Shown piece after piece: positions 1 to 8,141 of a DNA stretch of 64,000 bases. A program made the translations under genes and the position numbers. How positions within the stretch are numbered: position 1 is the stretch's first letter; each line of letters opens with the position of its first letter. The DNA is taken from assembly GCF_013393325.1 (NCBI RefSeq), contig NZ_QJRC01000102.1:1-64000 (forward strand), in the 5' to 3' direction. The notes under the pieces are model-generated. The model had not been told where the DNA came from, made no database searches, and was given only the letters and a program-made list of their open reading frames with translations. Source of the stretch: Pseudomonas hunanensis (GTDB lineage Bacteria > Pseudomonadota > Gammaproteobacteria > Pseudomonadales > Pseudomonadaceae).

Positions 1-20
1 TGGAAGATCGAGTGCGCAGT

Positions 21-70
21 TTTGGGGCTGCTGTGCAGCCCTATCGCGACGCAAGGCCGCTCCTACAAAG
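21..70. repeat. REP element (family A), single copy
   Basis: A single copy of the GC-rich repeat that recurs at 3737, 7910, 35986 and 39011: a GGGCTGC...GCAGCCC hairpin followed by a TCGCGAC-AAGGCCGCTCCTACA tail. It sits directly downstream of gtsA. In other pseudomonads the next genes leftward are the transport permease genes gtsB and gtsC, so this copy probably lies inside the operon. Confidence 0.85.
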
Positions 71-85
71 GGAGATGGCGTCGCG

Positions 86-1372
86 TTACCGGGCAGCCTT
101 GATCGCCGCCGCCAGCTTCTTCGCCGCATCGGCCGGATCGGCCTTGGGATCGTTGATGTAGTTGGTCACTACATCGAAGAACGCACCCTGCACGGCCAGC
201 GTGGTGGCCATGTTGTGCGCCATGCTCGGCTGCAGGCCGCCATTCTTGGCATCGGCCAGGAAGTCACTGGCAGAGCGCTGCGCGCAAGCATCGAAGCCAT
301 ACTTGGCCATGTCGGCCAGCATGTCGTTGCGCACCGGGATCGACCCTTTGTTGGTGCTGAAGACTTTCTGGAAGTCCTCACCCATCACCTTGCGGGCAAT
401 GTCCTGCTGGCCGGCAGAAGTGCCTGCGTTGTTCTGCTTGAACACCACCAGCGAATCGATGTTGTAGAGGAAGGCCTTGTCGGTACCCGGGAACGGCACG
501 CACTGGTAGTCCTTGCCGGCGGTCTTCTTCGCCAAGGTCCATTCGCTCTTGGCCCAGTCGCCCATGATCTGCATGCCGGCCTTGCCGTTGATGACCTTGG
601 CCGCCTCCAGGTTCCAGTCCTGGCCTTTGCCATCCGGGTCCATGTAGTTGGCGACCTTTTTCAGCTCGGCCAGCGCCTTGACCATGTCCGGGCCGGTCAG
701 GGCCGCATTGTCGAGGTCGACCATGGCCTTTTTGTAACCCTGCGCGCCCATCACCGAGAGCACCACGCTTTCAAACACGGTGCTGTCCTGCCACGGTTGG
801 CCGCCATGGGCGAGCGGGATGAAGCCAGCGGCCTTGAGCTTGTCGGCAGCGGCATAGAATTCATCGAGCGTGGCCGGCGCCTTGTCGATGCCGGCCTTCT
901 TGAAGACTTCTGGGTTGATCCAGAGCCAGTTGGTACGGTGGATGTTTACCGGTACGGCAACATAGTCACCGTCATACTTCACGTTGTCAGCGACCTTCTT
1001 GTCGAGCAAGGTGTCCCACTGCTCTTGCTTGGCCACATCCTTGAGCACTTCGCCGTCGAGCAAACCGGTGGCCGCCCAGTCCTGGATATCTGGCCCTTTG
1101 ATTTGTGCGACACCCGGCGGGTTGCCCGCTACGGCGCGGCTCTTGAGCACGGTCATGGCCGTGGCGCCGCCACCGCCGGCGACAGCGCCATCCTTCCACG
1201 TGAAGCCGTCTTTCTCGACCTGGGCCTTGAGCACATCGACGGCCGCCTTTTCACCACCGGAGGTCCACCAGTGCACCACCTCGACACTGCCTTTGGGTTC
1301 GGCAGCCTGGGCACTGAGCGGGAGTAAGGAAGCCAGGGAGATTGCGGCAGCGAGACGGAGCGTGGAATTCAT
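86..1372 (-). CDS. gtsA: Glucose/mannose ABC transporter periplasmic binding protein
   Basis: 428 aa. It captures glucose in the periplasm and delivers it to the GtsBC-GtsD importer. A Sec signal peptide is visible (hydrophobic residues 5-23, likely cleavage after Ala-Gln-Ala at 23). The mature protein starts with the EVVHWWTSGGE motif typical of family-1 sugar binding proteins and has repeated Trp-rich sugar-contact segments (NWLWINPEVF, GDWAKSEW). The start is ATG with AAAGGTG upstream. It lies just downstream of gtrS in the same direction, but a 145-base spacer with its own dyads and a Crc-type motif argues for a separate promoter. The rest of the operon is outside the window. Assignment rests on the gtrS/gltR neighbourhood and family resemblance. 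Confidence 0.92.
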   Translation of the reverse strand: MNSTLRLAAAISLASLLPLSAQAAEPKGSVEVVHWWTSGGEKAAVDVLKAQVEKDGFTWKDGAVAGGGGATAMTVLKSRAVAGNPPGVAQIKGPDIQDWAATGLLDGEVLKDVAKQEQWDTLLDKKVADNVKYDGDYVAVPVNIHRTNWLWINPEVFKKAGIDKAPATLDEFYAAADKLKAAGFIPLAHGGQPWQDSTVFESVVLSVMGAQGYKKAMVDLDNAALTGPDMVKALAELKKVANYMDPDGKGQDWNLEAAKVINGKAGMQIMGDWAKSEWTLAKKTAGKDYQCVPFPGTDKAFLYNIDSLVVFKQNNAGTSAGQQDIARKVMGEDFQKVFSTNKGSIPVRNDMLADMAKYGFDACAQRSASDFLADAKNGGLQPSMAHNMATTLAVQGAFFDVVTNYINDPKADPADAAKKLAAAIKAAR

Positions 1373-1385
1373 CGAAACACCTTTC

Positions 1386-1393
1386 TTGTTGTT
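1386..1393 (-). promoter_or_regulatory. Crc/Hfq A-rich motif in gtsA leader
   Basis: On the minus strand the gtsA leader carries AACAACAA, an exact AAnAAnAA match, about 13 bases before the start codon and directly abutting the ribosome binding site. Hfq with Crc binds such motifs to block translation in Pseudomonas catabolite repression, and glucose uptake genes are known targets. Binding here is inferred. Confidence 0.6.
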
Positions 1394-1400
1394 ATGCCGT

Positions 1401-1417
1401 GCAAGTCGATCGCTTGC
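1401..1417. promoter_or_regulatory. Dyad near gtsA promoter
   Basis: GCAAG-N7-CTTGC, a perfect 5-bp dyad around a CGATCG core, between gtrS and gtsA. It could be an operator or part of the transcribed leader. No regulator can be assigned from sequence alone. Confidence 0.3.
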
Positions 1418-1454
1418 GTTGCATGGAGTCTAAACAGCACGCCCGCCGCGCCGG

Positions 1455-1491
1455 GTAACGAAGCGATGCATGAATGTCATCGTTTGGTTAC
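1455..1491. promoter_or_regulatory. Large imperfect dyad, candidate GltR operator
   Basis: A 37-bp inverted repeat: GTAAC....CGATG on the left and CATCG....GTTAC on the right, with 12 of the 14 outer base pairs matching about a centre at 1473. It lies 83-119 bases upstream of gtsA and just after the gtrS stop. The response regulator gene gltR is close by and its family controls gts genes, so GltR is the natural candidate. Confidence 0.4.
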
Positions 1492-1517
1492 ATTGCCGGT
1501 ACAGGTAACGCAGCGTT

Positions 1518-2972
1518 TCACTCCACGCCCCGTGGCAGGTACAACGTCACCCGCAACCCACCCTCTCGCAGATTCAGCAAACTCACCTCGCCCCCATGGC
1601 TGTGGGCGATATTGCGTGCAATCCCCAACCCCAGCCCATAGCCCTGCTGCTGCCCTGCCAGCCGGAAATGCGGCTCGAACACCTGCTCCAGTTGCTGCTG
1701 CGGTACGCCCGGCCCCTGGTCGTCCACCTGCAGCACAAAGCCCTCGGCACTGTCGATGATGCGCAGCCGCGCCCGCTCGCCATACTTGATGGCGTTGTCG
1801 ATCAGGTTGCCGATGCAGCGTCGCAACGCCAGCGGCTTGCCTGGGTAAGGCGCCAGCGCCCGGCCGTCGACCGTGATACGGCCATCACGCAGATACGGCT
1901 CTGCCAGAATCTCCAGCACCTGATTGAGGTCGACCGGCTCTATGTTCTCGTGGATATCGGTGTCCTTAACGCACTGCAAGGCGCCTTTGACCAGCAGCTC
2001 CAGTTCGTCCAGGTCCTGGCTGAACTTGGCCTGCAGGCGCTCGTCCTCCAGCAGTTCGACACGCAGGCGCAGGCGGGTGATTGGCGTGCGCAAGTCATGG
2101 GAGATGGCGCTGAACAGCTGGCTGCGTTCGGTCAGGTAGCGGCTGATGCGCTCACGCATGCTGTTGAATGCCCGGCTAACCTCGACCACTTCGCTACCCC
2201 CGCCTTCCGCCACCGGCGCCACATCGGCGCCCAGCGACATCTCCCGTGCGGCCCGCGCCAGGCGCTTGAGCGGCCAGCTCTGCCAGTGCACCAGCAGGCC
2301 GATGAACAACAACAGCAAGGCCGTGGTGAGTACGATGAAACCGATCTGCTGCCGTGGCAGGCGCTCGGCCTCCAGGCTGGTATAGGGTTCAGGCAGCAGC
2401 GAAGCGATGTACAGCCACTCACCCTCGCCCAGGCGAATCTGCGTCACCAGCACCGGCGGGTTGAGCGGCTCCAGGGTCAACGAGTAATGCGCCCAAGAAC
2501 GTGGCAGCTCGTCTAGCTTAAGGCCGCTGTTGAAGATACGCAGGTCGTCGGGGGCGACGAACTCCACGGAAATGTCCATCTGCGACCCTAGGCGCTCGTG
2601 CAGCACCTGCTGGAACACATCGATCACCGCCTGCTTGCGTGGGGTAATGGGCAATACCGGCATGTCCAGCGGCTTGGCGTTGAGCGACACGAAAAAGCGC
2701 GTGCCACCCATGCTGCGCAACTGGTCGAGCACCATCGGCCGATAGGCCACCGGCAGCGAGCGGAAGTAACTGACACTGGCGCTCATCGAGTGGGCCAGGC
2801 TGCTGGCACTGGCGCGCAGGCCCTGCAACTGGCTGGCCCGCAGTTGGGCAACCCAGATGATGCTCGACAGGCCCTGGGCCAGCAGCACAACCAACAAGGT
2901 CAGCAGCAGCATACGCCCCAGCAATGAGCGCGGCAGCAGGCGCCAGCGCCGCTCAGGGCGCACTGCAGACAT
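1518..2972 (-). CDS. gtrS: Sensor histidine kinase of the glucose-responsive two-component system
   Basis: About 484 aa from the ATG at 2972; an in-frame upstream ATG at 2993 would add seven residues. Two membrane segments (about residues 16-38 and 212-234) bracket a periplasmic sensor domain. A HAMP linker follows, then the H-box SAISHDLRTPITRL with the phosphorylated His and a GHKL ATPase domain (DNAIKYG, DDQGPGVP, GYGLGLGIA). The gene overlaps the end of gltR, so the two are co-translated. In P. aeruginosa GtrS responds to 2-ketogluconate and 6-phosphogluconate and phosphorylates GltR. The ligand here is inferred from that. Confidence 0.9.
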   Translation of the reverse strand: MSAVRPERRWRLLPRSLLGRMLLLTLLVVLLAQGLSSIIWVAQLRASQLQGLRASASSLAHSMSASVSYFRSLPVAYRPMVLDQLRSMGGTRFFVSLNAKPLDMPVLPITPRKQAVIDVFQQVLHERLGSQMDISVEFVAPDDLRIFNSGLKLDELPRSWAHYSLTLEPLNPPVLVTQIRLGEGEWLYIASLLPEPYTSLEAERLPRQQIGFIVLTTALLLLFIGLLVHWQSWPLKRLARAAREMSLGADVAPVAEGGGSEVVEVSRAFNSMRERISRYLTERSQLFSAISHDLRTPITRLRLRVELLEDERLQAKFSQDLDELELLVKGALQCVKDTDIHENIEPVDLNQVLEILAEPYLRDGRITVDGRALAPYPGKPLALRRCIGNLIDNAIKYGERARLRIIDSAEGFVLQVDDQGPGVPQQQLEQVFEPHFRLAGQQQGYGLGLGIARNIAHSHGGEVSLLNLREGGLRVTLYLPRGVE

Positions 2973-3678
2973 GCGCCGCCAACAGGTAGCCACTGCCGCG
3001 TACCGTGCGGATCAGCCGGGGTGGCTTGTCGGTATCACGCAGGCGCTGGCGCAAGCGGCTGACCGCCATGTCGACGATGCGGTCCAGCGGCATCGGCTCG
3101 CGACCACGGGTGGCGTTGCCGATGGTGTCGCGGTCGAGAATCTGCTGCGGATGGTCGAGAAACAGCTTGAGCAGGGCAAAGTCGGCGCCAGAAAGAATCA
3201 CCTCTTCACCGTCGTGATGGAACAGGCGGTGGCTGACCGTGTCCAGGCGCCAGTCATCGAAGGCCAGCACCGCACTGCCCGGCGCCGCCTGGCCGAATTC
3301 GGCGCGACGCAGCAGGGCCTTGATTCGCGCTTGCAGTTCACGGGGGCTGAACGGTTTGCCCAGGTAGTCGTCGGCGCCCAGTTCCAGGCCAATGACCCGG
3401 TCGGCCTCGTCGGAGCTGGCGGTGAGCATGATGATCGGCACGCGCGCCTGGCGCGGGTGCTGGCGTACCCAGCGGCACAGGCTGAAGCCGTCTTCGTCGG
3501 GCAGCATGACATCGAGGATGACCAGGTCGCAGGGCGTGCTTTCCAGCGCACGGCGAAAGCCTTTGCCGTCGGCTTCGGCATGCACCTGAAAGCCGGAGCG
3601 ACTCAGGTAGGTTTGCAGCAGTTCGCGGATTTCCTGGTCGTCGTCGACCATCAGGATCGATTTGCCGGCAGTGCTCAA
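2953..3678 (-). CDS. gltR: OmpR-family response regulator of glucose transport
   Basis: 241 aa from a TTG start at 3678. The receiver domain has the acidic pocket DDD at 12-14 and the phospho-acceptor Asp at 56 (LVILDVMLPDEDG); a winged-helix DNA-binding domain ends in RTVRGSGYLL. An ATG at 3756 in the same frame lies inside a REP repeat and would add a meaningless N-terminal tail. The TTG has a good Shine-Dalgarno sequence (GAGGAAGG) and an upstream AACAACAA motif, so I prefer it. GltR controls the gts/oprB glucose uptake genes in Pseudomonas. The gene overlaps gtrS by 20 bases. Confidence 0.9.
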   Translation of the reverse strand: MSTAGKSILMVDDDQEIRELLQTYLSRSGFQVHAEADGKGFRRALESTPCDLVILDVMLPDEDGFSLCRWVRQHPRQARVPIIMLTASSDEADRVIGLELGADDYLGKPFSPRELQARIKALLRRAEFGQAAPGSAVLAFDDWRLDTVSHRLFHHDGEEVILSGADFALLKLFLDHPQQILDRDTIGNATRGREPMPLDRIVDMAVSRLRQRLRDTDKPPRLIRTVRGSGYLLAAHVCSAP

Positions 3679-3692
3679 GGTGGTCCTTCCTC

Positions 3693-3700
3693 TTGTTGTT
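3693..3700 (-). promoter_or_regulatory. Crc/Hfq A-rich motif in gltR leader
   Basis: AACAACAA on the minus strand, 14 bases before the TTG start and next to the Shine-Dalgarno sequence. It has the same arrangement as in front of gtsA. It also supports the TTG start, because with the longer reading the motif would lie inside the coding region. Confidence 0.55.
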
Positions 3701-3736
3701 TGCAGATCTTTTGCCTGCTGTTGGGTGTTGCCTTCT

Positions 3737-3837
3737 GGGGCTGCTTTGCAGCCCATCGCGACACAAGGCCGCTCCTACACACTGCGCGATCCCTGTAGGA
3801 GCGGCCTTGCGTCGCGATGGGCCGCGCAGCGGCCCCC
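3737..3837. repeat. REP pair (family A), inverted
   Basis: Two family-A copies face each other (3737-3780 and 3793-3837) in the spacer between glk and gltR, able to form one long hairpin. It probably limits or processes the edd-glk transcript before gltR. Confidence 0.85.
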
Positions 3838-3843
3838 TTACGC

Positions 3844-4806
3844 CTAGCTATGATCCAAAGCCTGCTGCAAGGCCACCCCGGCCCCCAGCAAGCCGGAAAA
3901 CTCGGCCGTCACCAGCCACACCGGCACGCCAGCAAAATAACCACTCATACAACCCTTGTCGGCAAAACTGGCGGCAAACCCGCTACGCAGGAACAACTCG
4001 GCAAAGCGCGGAATCACGCCGCCGACGATATAAACCCCACCTCGCGCGCCCAGCGTCAGCACATTGTTACCCGCCACGCGCCCAAGAAACCGGCAGAACT
4101 GCTCGACCACCGCCAGCGCTCGAGGCTCGCCGCCCAGTGCGGCATCGGTGACCTGCGCCGGGGTCTTGTGCCTGGGGGTGTCGCCGTCCAGTGCGCAGAT
4201 CGCCTGGTACAACCGCACCAGGCCACCCCCACTGAGCACGGTCTCGGCGCTGACATGGCCGATCTGCCCATGGATGTGTTGGTGGATCGCCGCTTCGCGG
4301 GCATTGCCCACCGGCAGGTCAACATGCCCGCCTTCACCTGGCAGGGCTTGCCAGTGCTGCTCACCAAGGCGCAGCAGCGAGCCCACACCCAGGCCTGTCC
4401 CTGGCCCGATCACCAGCGCCGGCCGCGAAGGGTCGGCCTGGCCGGGGCACACTTCGCGGAACTCCCCTTCGCGCAGGCGAGTCATGCCCAGCGCCATGGC
4501 AGTGAAATCGTTGATCAGCAACAGCTGATCGACCTGCAAGGTCTTGCAGAAGGCGGTGCGGCTCAGACGCCAATGGTTGTTGGTGAAGCGGAATTCGTCG
4601 CCATCGACCGGCCCAGCTACCGCCAGGCATACCGCCGCCAATCCACCGCGGGCGATGCCCTGGCCTTCGAGGTAAGCCTCGATGGCCTGCTCCGGGCTGG
4701 TGTAGTCTGCAGTGGCGAAAACCTTCACATCATGCAGCTGGTTGTCACGCCACAACGCAAAACGGGCATTGGTGCCGCCGATGTCGCCAACCAGCAGGTC
4801 TTTCAT
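3844..4806 (-). CDS. glk: Glucokinase
   Basis: 320 aa, the usual length for the bacterial glucokinase (Glk) family. It phosphorylates cytoplasmic glucose with ATP to glucose 6-phosphate for the Entner-Doudoroff pathway. The phosphate-binding loop GDIGGTNARFAL is at residues 7-18, the catalytic Asp lies in INDFTAMALG, and GPGTGLGVG is the second nucleotide loop. Its ATG overlaps the edd stop in an ATGA, so it is translationally coupled to edd. HexR control through the edd promoter is expected. Confidence 0.96.
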   Translation of the reverse strand: MKDLLVGDIGGTNARFALWRDNQLHDVKVFATADYTSPEQAIEAYLEGQGIARGGLAAVCLAVAGPVDGDEFRFTNNHWRLSRTAFCKTLQVDQLLLINDFTAMALGMTRLREGEFREVCPGQADPSRPALVIGPGTGLGVGSLLRLGEQHWQALPGEGGHVDLPVGNAREAAIHQHIHGQIGHVSAETVLSGGGLVRLYQAICALDGDTPRHKTPAQVTDAALGGEPRALAVVEQFCRFLGRVAGNNVLTLGARGGVYIVGGVIPRFAELFLRSGFAASFADKGCMSGYFAGVPVWLVTAEFSGLLGAGVALQQALDHS

Positions 4807-6629
4807 TTGAGGTTCTCCAGGGCCGAAGTGAACGCACTCGCGCCCTGCTCTGCCGGGCTGAACGCCATGCGCATGAAGCCGAACAGCTCACGCCCGCAAC
4901 CCAGGTCATTGCCCTGGGGCGCCGGCGGCAGATCGCGGCTGGCCAACTCTTCGGCCGAGACCATGACCCGCAAGGTACCTTCGACACCATCGACCCGCAC
5001 GATATCACCATCGCGCACACGCGCCAGCGGGCCGCCGTCGTAAGCCTCGGGGCAAACGTGGATAGCCGCCGGGATCTTGCCCGAGGCACCCGACATACGC
5101 CCGTCTGTAACCAGCGCTACCTTGTAGCCACGGTCCTGCAGCACACCGAGGAATGGCGTTAGCTTGTGCAGCTCTGGCATGCCGTTGCAACGTGGCCCCT
5201 GGAAGCGCACCACGGCGACAAAGTCACGCTCAAGCTCACCGGCCTTGAACGCATCGGCCAGCGACTGCTGGTCCTGGAACACCCGCGCCGGGGCCTCGAC
5301 CACCTGATGTTCGGCGGCGACGGCGGACACTTTCATCACGCCACGGCCCAGGTTGCCCTCCATCACCCGCAGGCCGCCTTCGGCGGAGAACGGCCGCGCC
5401 ACCGGGCGCAGGATGCTCTCGTCCAGGCTCTGCTGCGGCCCTTCGCGCCACACCAGCTTGCCGTTGTCGAGGAACGGTTCCTGGGTGTAGCGACGCAAGC
5501 CGTGGCCGGCCACGGTATTGACATCCTCGTGCAGCAGCCCGGCGTCGAGCAGCTCGCGGATCAGGAAGGCCATGCCACCAGCCGCCTGGAAGTGGTTGAT
5601 GTCGGCCTTGCCGTTGGGGTAGACGTGCGACAGGGTCGGCACCACTTCGGAAAGGTCGGCCATGTCCTGCCAGGTCAGCTGGATACCCGCAGCCTGGGCA
5701 ATCGCTGGAATGTGCAGGGTGTGGTTGGTCGAGCCGCCGGTAGCGTGCAGGGCGACGATGGAGTTGACCAACGCTTTTTCGTCGACGATTTCACCCAGCG
5801 GCATGAAGCTGCCACTGGCCTTGGTCATGCGTGTCACCTGCTGCGCAGCCTCGGCGGTGAGTGCGTCGCGCAGCGCTGTGTACGGGTTGACGAACGAAGC
5901 GCCCGGCAGGTGCAGGCCCATTACCTCCATCACCAGTTGGTTGGTATTGGCGGTGCCGTAGAAGGTGCAGGTGCCTGGGCTGTGGTAGGAATTCATCTCC
6001 GACTCCAGCAGTTCCTCACGGCTGGCCTTGCCTTCGGCATAGCGCTGGCGCACGTCGGCCTTCTGCTTGTTGGAAATGCCGGACACCATTGGCCCACCCG
6101 GTACGAAAATGGTCGGCAAGTGGCCGAAACGCAGCGCGCCCATCATCAGGCCAGGAACGATCTTGTCGCATATGCCCAGCATCAGCGCGGCGTCGAACAT
6201 GTTGTGCGACAGCGCGACAGCCGTGGACATGGCGATCACTTCGCGGCTGGCGATGGCCAGTTCCATGCCCGGCTCGCCCTGGGTCACACCGTCGCACATG
6301 GCCGGCACGCCACCGGCGAACTGGCCGACCGAGCCGACCTCACGCAGGGCCTGCTTGATTTGCTCGGGGAAATGCAGGTATGGCTGGTGGGCGGACAACA
6401 TGTCGTTGTAGGCCGAGACGATAGCCACGTTGGCCGCGTTCATCAGGCGCAGCGTGTGCTTGTCTTCGCTGCCGCAACCGGCCACGCCGTGGGCGAAGTT
6501 GGCGCACTGCAGGCTGGCACGCATGGGGCCTTCACTGGCCGCGCCGCGAATCAGCTGCAGGTAACGTTCGCGGGTGGCACGGCTGCGTTCGACCAGCCGC
6601 TGGGTGACCTCAAGGATGCGCGGATGCAT
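4803..6629 (-). CDS. edd: 6-phosphogluconate dehydratase
   Basis: 608 aa, full length for the IlvD/Edd family. It dehydrates 6-phosphogluconate to KDPG, the first specific step of the Entner-Doudoroff pathway. CGSEDKH, the FAGGVPAMCDGVTQGEPGME stretch and CDKIVPG carry the conserved cysteines and acidic residues that bind the [4Fe-4S] cluster and Mg. The ATG at 6629 has a CTGGAG ribosome site. It is the first gene of edd-glk, possibly reading on into gltR-gtrS, and is divergent from gap across a spacer with HexR operators. Confidence 0.97.
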   Translation of the reverse strand: MHPRILEVTQRLVERSRATRERYLQLIRGAASEGPMRASLQCANFAHGVAGCGSEDKHTLRLMNAANVAIVSAYNDMLSAHQPYLHFPEQIKQALREVGSVGQFAGGVPAMCDGVTQGEPGMELAIASREVIAMSTAVALSHNMFDAALMLGICDKIVPGLMMGALRFGHLPTIFVPGGPMVSGISNKQKADVRQRYAEGKASREELLESEMNSYHSPGTCTFYGTANTNQLVMEVMGLHLPGASFVNPYTALRDALTAEAAQQVTRMTKASGSFMPLGEIVDEKALVNSIVALHATGGSTNHTLHIPAIAQAAGIQLTWQDMADLSEVVPTLSHVYPNGKADINHFQAAGGMAFLIRELLDAGLLHEDVNTVAGHGLRRYTQEPFLDNGKLVWREGPQQSLDESILRPVARPFSAEGGLRVMEGNLGRGVMKVSAVAAEHQVVEAPARVFQDQQSLADAFKAGELERDFVAVVRFQGPRCNGMPELHKLTPFLGVLQDRGYKVALVTDGRMSGASGKIPAAIHVCPEAYDGGPLARVRDGDIVRVDGVEGTLRVMVSAEELASRDLPPAPQGNDLGCGRELFGFMRMAFSPAEQGASAFTSALENLK

Positions 6630-6751
6630 GTACTGGACTCCAGGCTAATTGTAAGGGCGGTTTACCGGGCATTTCCCCTCCAAACGATTGCGGCCTAGGC
6701 TCAAGGTGAGGAGCCCGCTGCATCGGTGGAGGCACGTCGCCCAACCACTCG

Positions 6752-6767
6752 TTGTATGTTTAAACAA
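6752..6767. promoter_or_regulatory. HexR operator 1 (edd side)
   Basis: TTGT-N8-ACAA, an exact match to the published HexR half-site pair (TTGT-N7/8-ACAA), 123 bases upstream of edd. HexR represses edd and gap in P. putida until KDPG binds it. Confidence 0.75.
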
Positions 6768-6814
6768 AATACTGCCACTAAAAAGGCTTGTTTTCTATCG
6801 GCCAGTGAATAATC

Positions 6815-6829
6815 TTGTAATTCCAACAA
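6815..6829. promoter_or_regulatory. HexR operator 2 (gap side)
   Basis: TTGT-N7-ACAA, a second exact match, 65 bases upstream of gap and 48 bases downstream of operator 1. One site per divergent promoter is the simplest reading. Confidence 0.75.
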
Positions 6830-6893
6830 CAAAACCGTTTCAGTGAAGCTCCTTTGTGCCACAGGTTTCACTCGGACTGCCAGAGGTACTGCC

Positions 6894-7895
6894 ATGACCC
6901 TTCGCATCGCCATCAATGGATTCGGCCGCATCGGGCGCAACGTCCTGCGCGCACTGTATACCCAAGGCTACCGCCAGGACCTGCAGGTCGTCGCCATCAA
7001 CGACCTGGGCGACAGCGCCATGAATGCCCACCTGCTCAAGTACGACAGTGTGCACGGCACCTTCGACGCCAGTGTCGAGGCCGACCACGAGAGCCTGACG
7101 GTCAATGGTGACCGTATCGCGGTCAGTGCCATCCGCAACCCGGGCGAGCTGCCCTGGAAGGCCGAGGCGATCGACGTGGTGTTCGAGTGCACCGGGCTAT
7201 TCACCGACCGCGCCAAGGCCGCTGCACACCTGGCCGCCGGGGCGGGCAAGGTGATTGTCTCGGCACCCGCCAAGGGTGCCGATGCCACCGTGGTGTACGG
7301 GGTCAACCACGACATCCTGCGGGCCTCGCACCAGGTCATTTCCAATGCCTCCTGCACCACCAACTGCCTGGCGCCGATCGCCCAGGTGCTGCACCGCGAG
7401 TTCGGCATCGAACAAGGCCTGATGACCACCATTCACGCCTACACCAATGACCAGGTGCTGACCGACATGTACCACAGCGACCCATATCGCGCGCGTTCGG
7501 CCACCCAGTCGATGATCCCGAGCAAGACTGGCGCCGCCGAGGCCGTCGGCCTGGTGCTGCCAGAGCTGGCGGGCAAGTTGACCGGCATGGCGGTGCGGGT
7601 ACCGGTCATCAACGTGTCGCTGGTGGACCTCACCGTCAACCTCAAGCGCGAGACCACCGCCGAGCAGGTCAACCAGCTGTTCCTTGAAGCCAGCAAGCAT
7701 TCCAAGGTATTGGGCTACAACGCCTTGCCATTGGTTTCCTGCGATTTCAACCACAACCCGCTGTCGTCCATTTTCGATGCCAACCATACCCGGGCCAATG
7801 GGCGCATGCTCAAGGTGCTGGCCTGGTATGACAACGAGTGGGGGTTCAGCAACCGGATGCTGGATAACTGCTTGGCGTTGTGCAGCGCCCGCTAA
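6894..7895 (+). CDS. gap: Glyceraldehyde-3-phosphate dehydrogenase, type I
   Basis: 333 aa from the ATG at 6894 (AGAGG seven bases upstream). An upstream in-frame start would place an unrelated tail before the canonical INGFGRIGRN NAD-binding loop. The catalytic Cys154 lies in SNASCTTNCLAP. It oxidises glyceraldehyde 3-phosphate from the Entner-Doudoroff pathway, which explains its place beside edd and the shared HexR control. It is a single-gene unit followed by a REP pair. Confidence 0.96.
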   Translation: MTLRIAINGFGRIGRNVLRALYTQGYRQDLQVVAINDLGDSAMNAHLLKYDSVHGTFDASVEADHESLTVNGDRIAVSAIRNPGELPWKAEAIDVVFECTGLFTDRAKAAAHLAAGAGKVIVSAPAKGADATVVYGVNHDILRASHQVISNASCTTNCLAPIAQVLHREFGIEQGLMTTIHAYTNDQVLTDMYHSDPYRARSATQSMIPSKTGAAEAVGLVLPELAGKLTGMAVRVPVINVSLVDLTVNLKRETTAEQVNQLFLEASKHSKVLGYNALPLVSCDFNHNPLSSIFDANHTRANGRMLKVLAWYDNEWGFSNRMLDNCLALCSAR

Positions 7896-7909
7896 GATTT
7901 GACACACGC

Positions 7910-8024
7910 CCTGTAGGAGCGGCCTTGTGTCGCGATGGGCCGCAAAGCGGCCCCGACAATTGGTGCTGGAGCCGAGATTTCGGGGCTGCTGCGCAGCCCA
8001 TCGCGACACAAGGCCGCTCCTACA
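7910..8024. repeat. REP pair (family A), inverted
   Basis: Copies at 7910-7954 and 7982-8024 in opposite orientation, separated by 27 bases, just after gap. It can form a long hairpin and probably ends or stabilises the gap transcript. Confidence 0.85.
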
Positions 8025-8097
8025 AGGGACCGCGCAGCGACGGAGCTCTCACAATCTTTACCTTTTCCTAACATTTCACCACTTGACCTACGACACA

Positions 8098-8116
8098 GAT
8101 GATAAGCATTATCATT
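8098..8116. promoter_or_regulatory. Fur box
   Basis: A 19-bp near-palindrome, GATGATAAGC-ATTATCATT, that matches the Fur consensus closely. It lies 26 bases before the GTG start of the ECF sigma factor gene, so iron-loaded Fur should repress the heme-uptake regulatory genes. Confidence 0.8.
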
Positions 8117-8141
8117 AACCTTTCGTCGGCCAGGTTTCCCC

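Noticed and set aside
3679..3756. N-terminal extension of gltR from the ATG at 3756
   Set aside because: The extension runs through the REP repeat and the Shine-Dalgarno region. The TTG at 3678 fits the conserved receiver start.
6843..6893. 17-residue N-terminal extension of gap
   Set aside because: The glyceraldehyde-3-phosphate dehydrogenase N-terminus is highly conserved and starts at the ATG at 6894, which has its own ribosome site.
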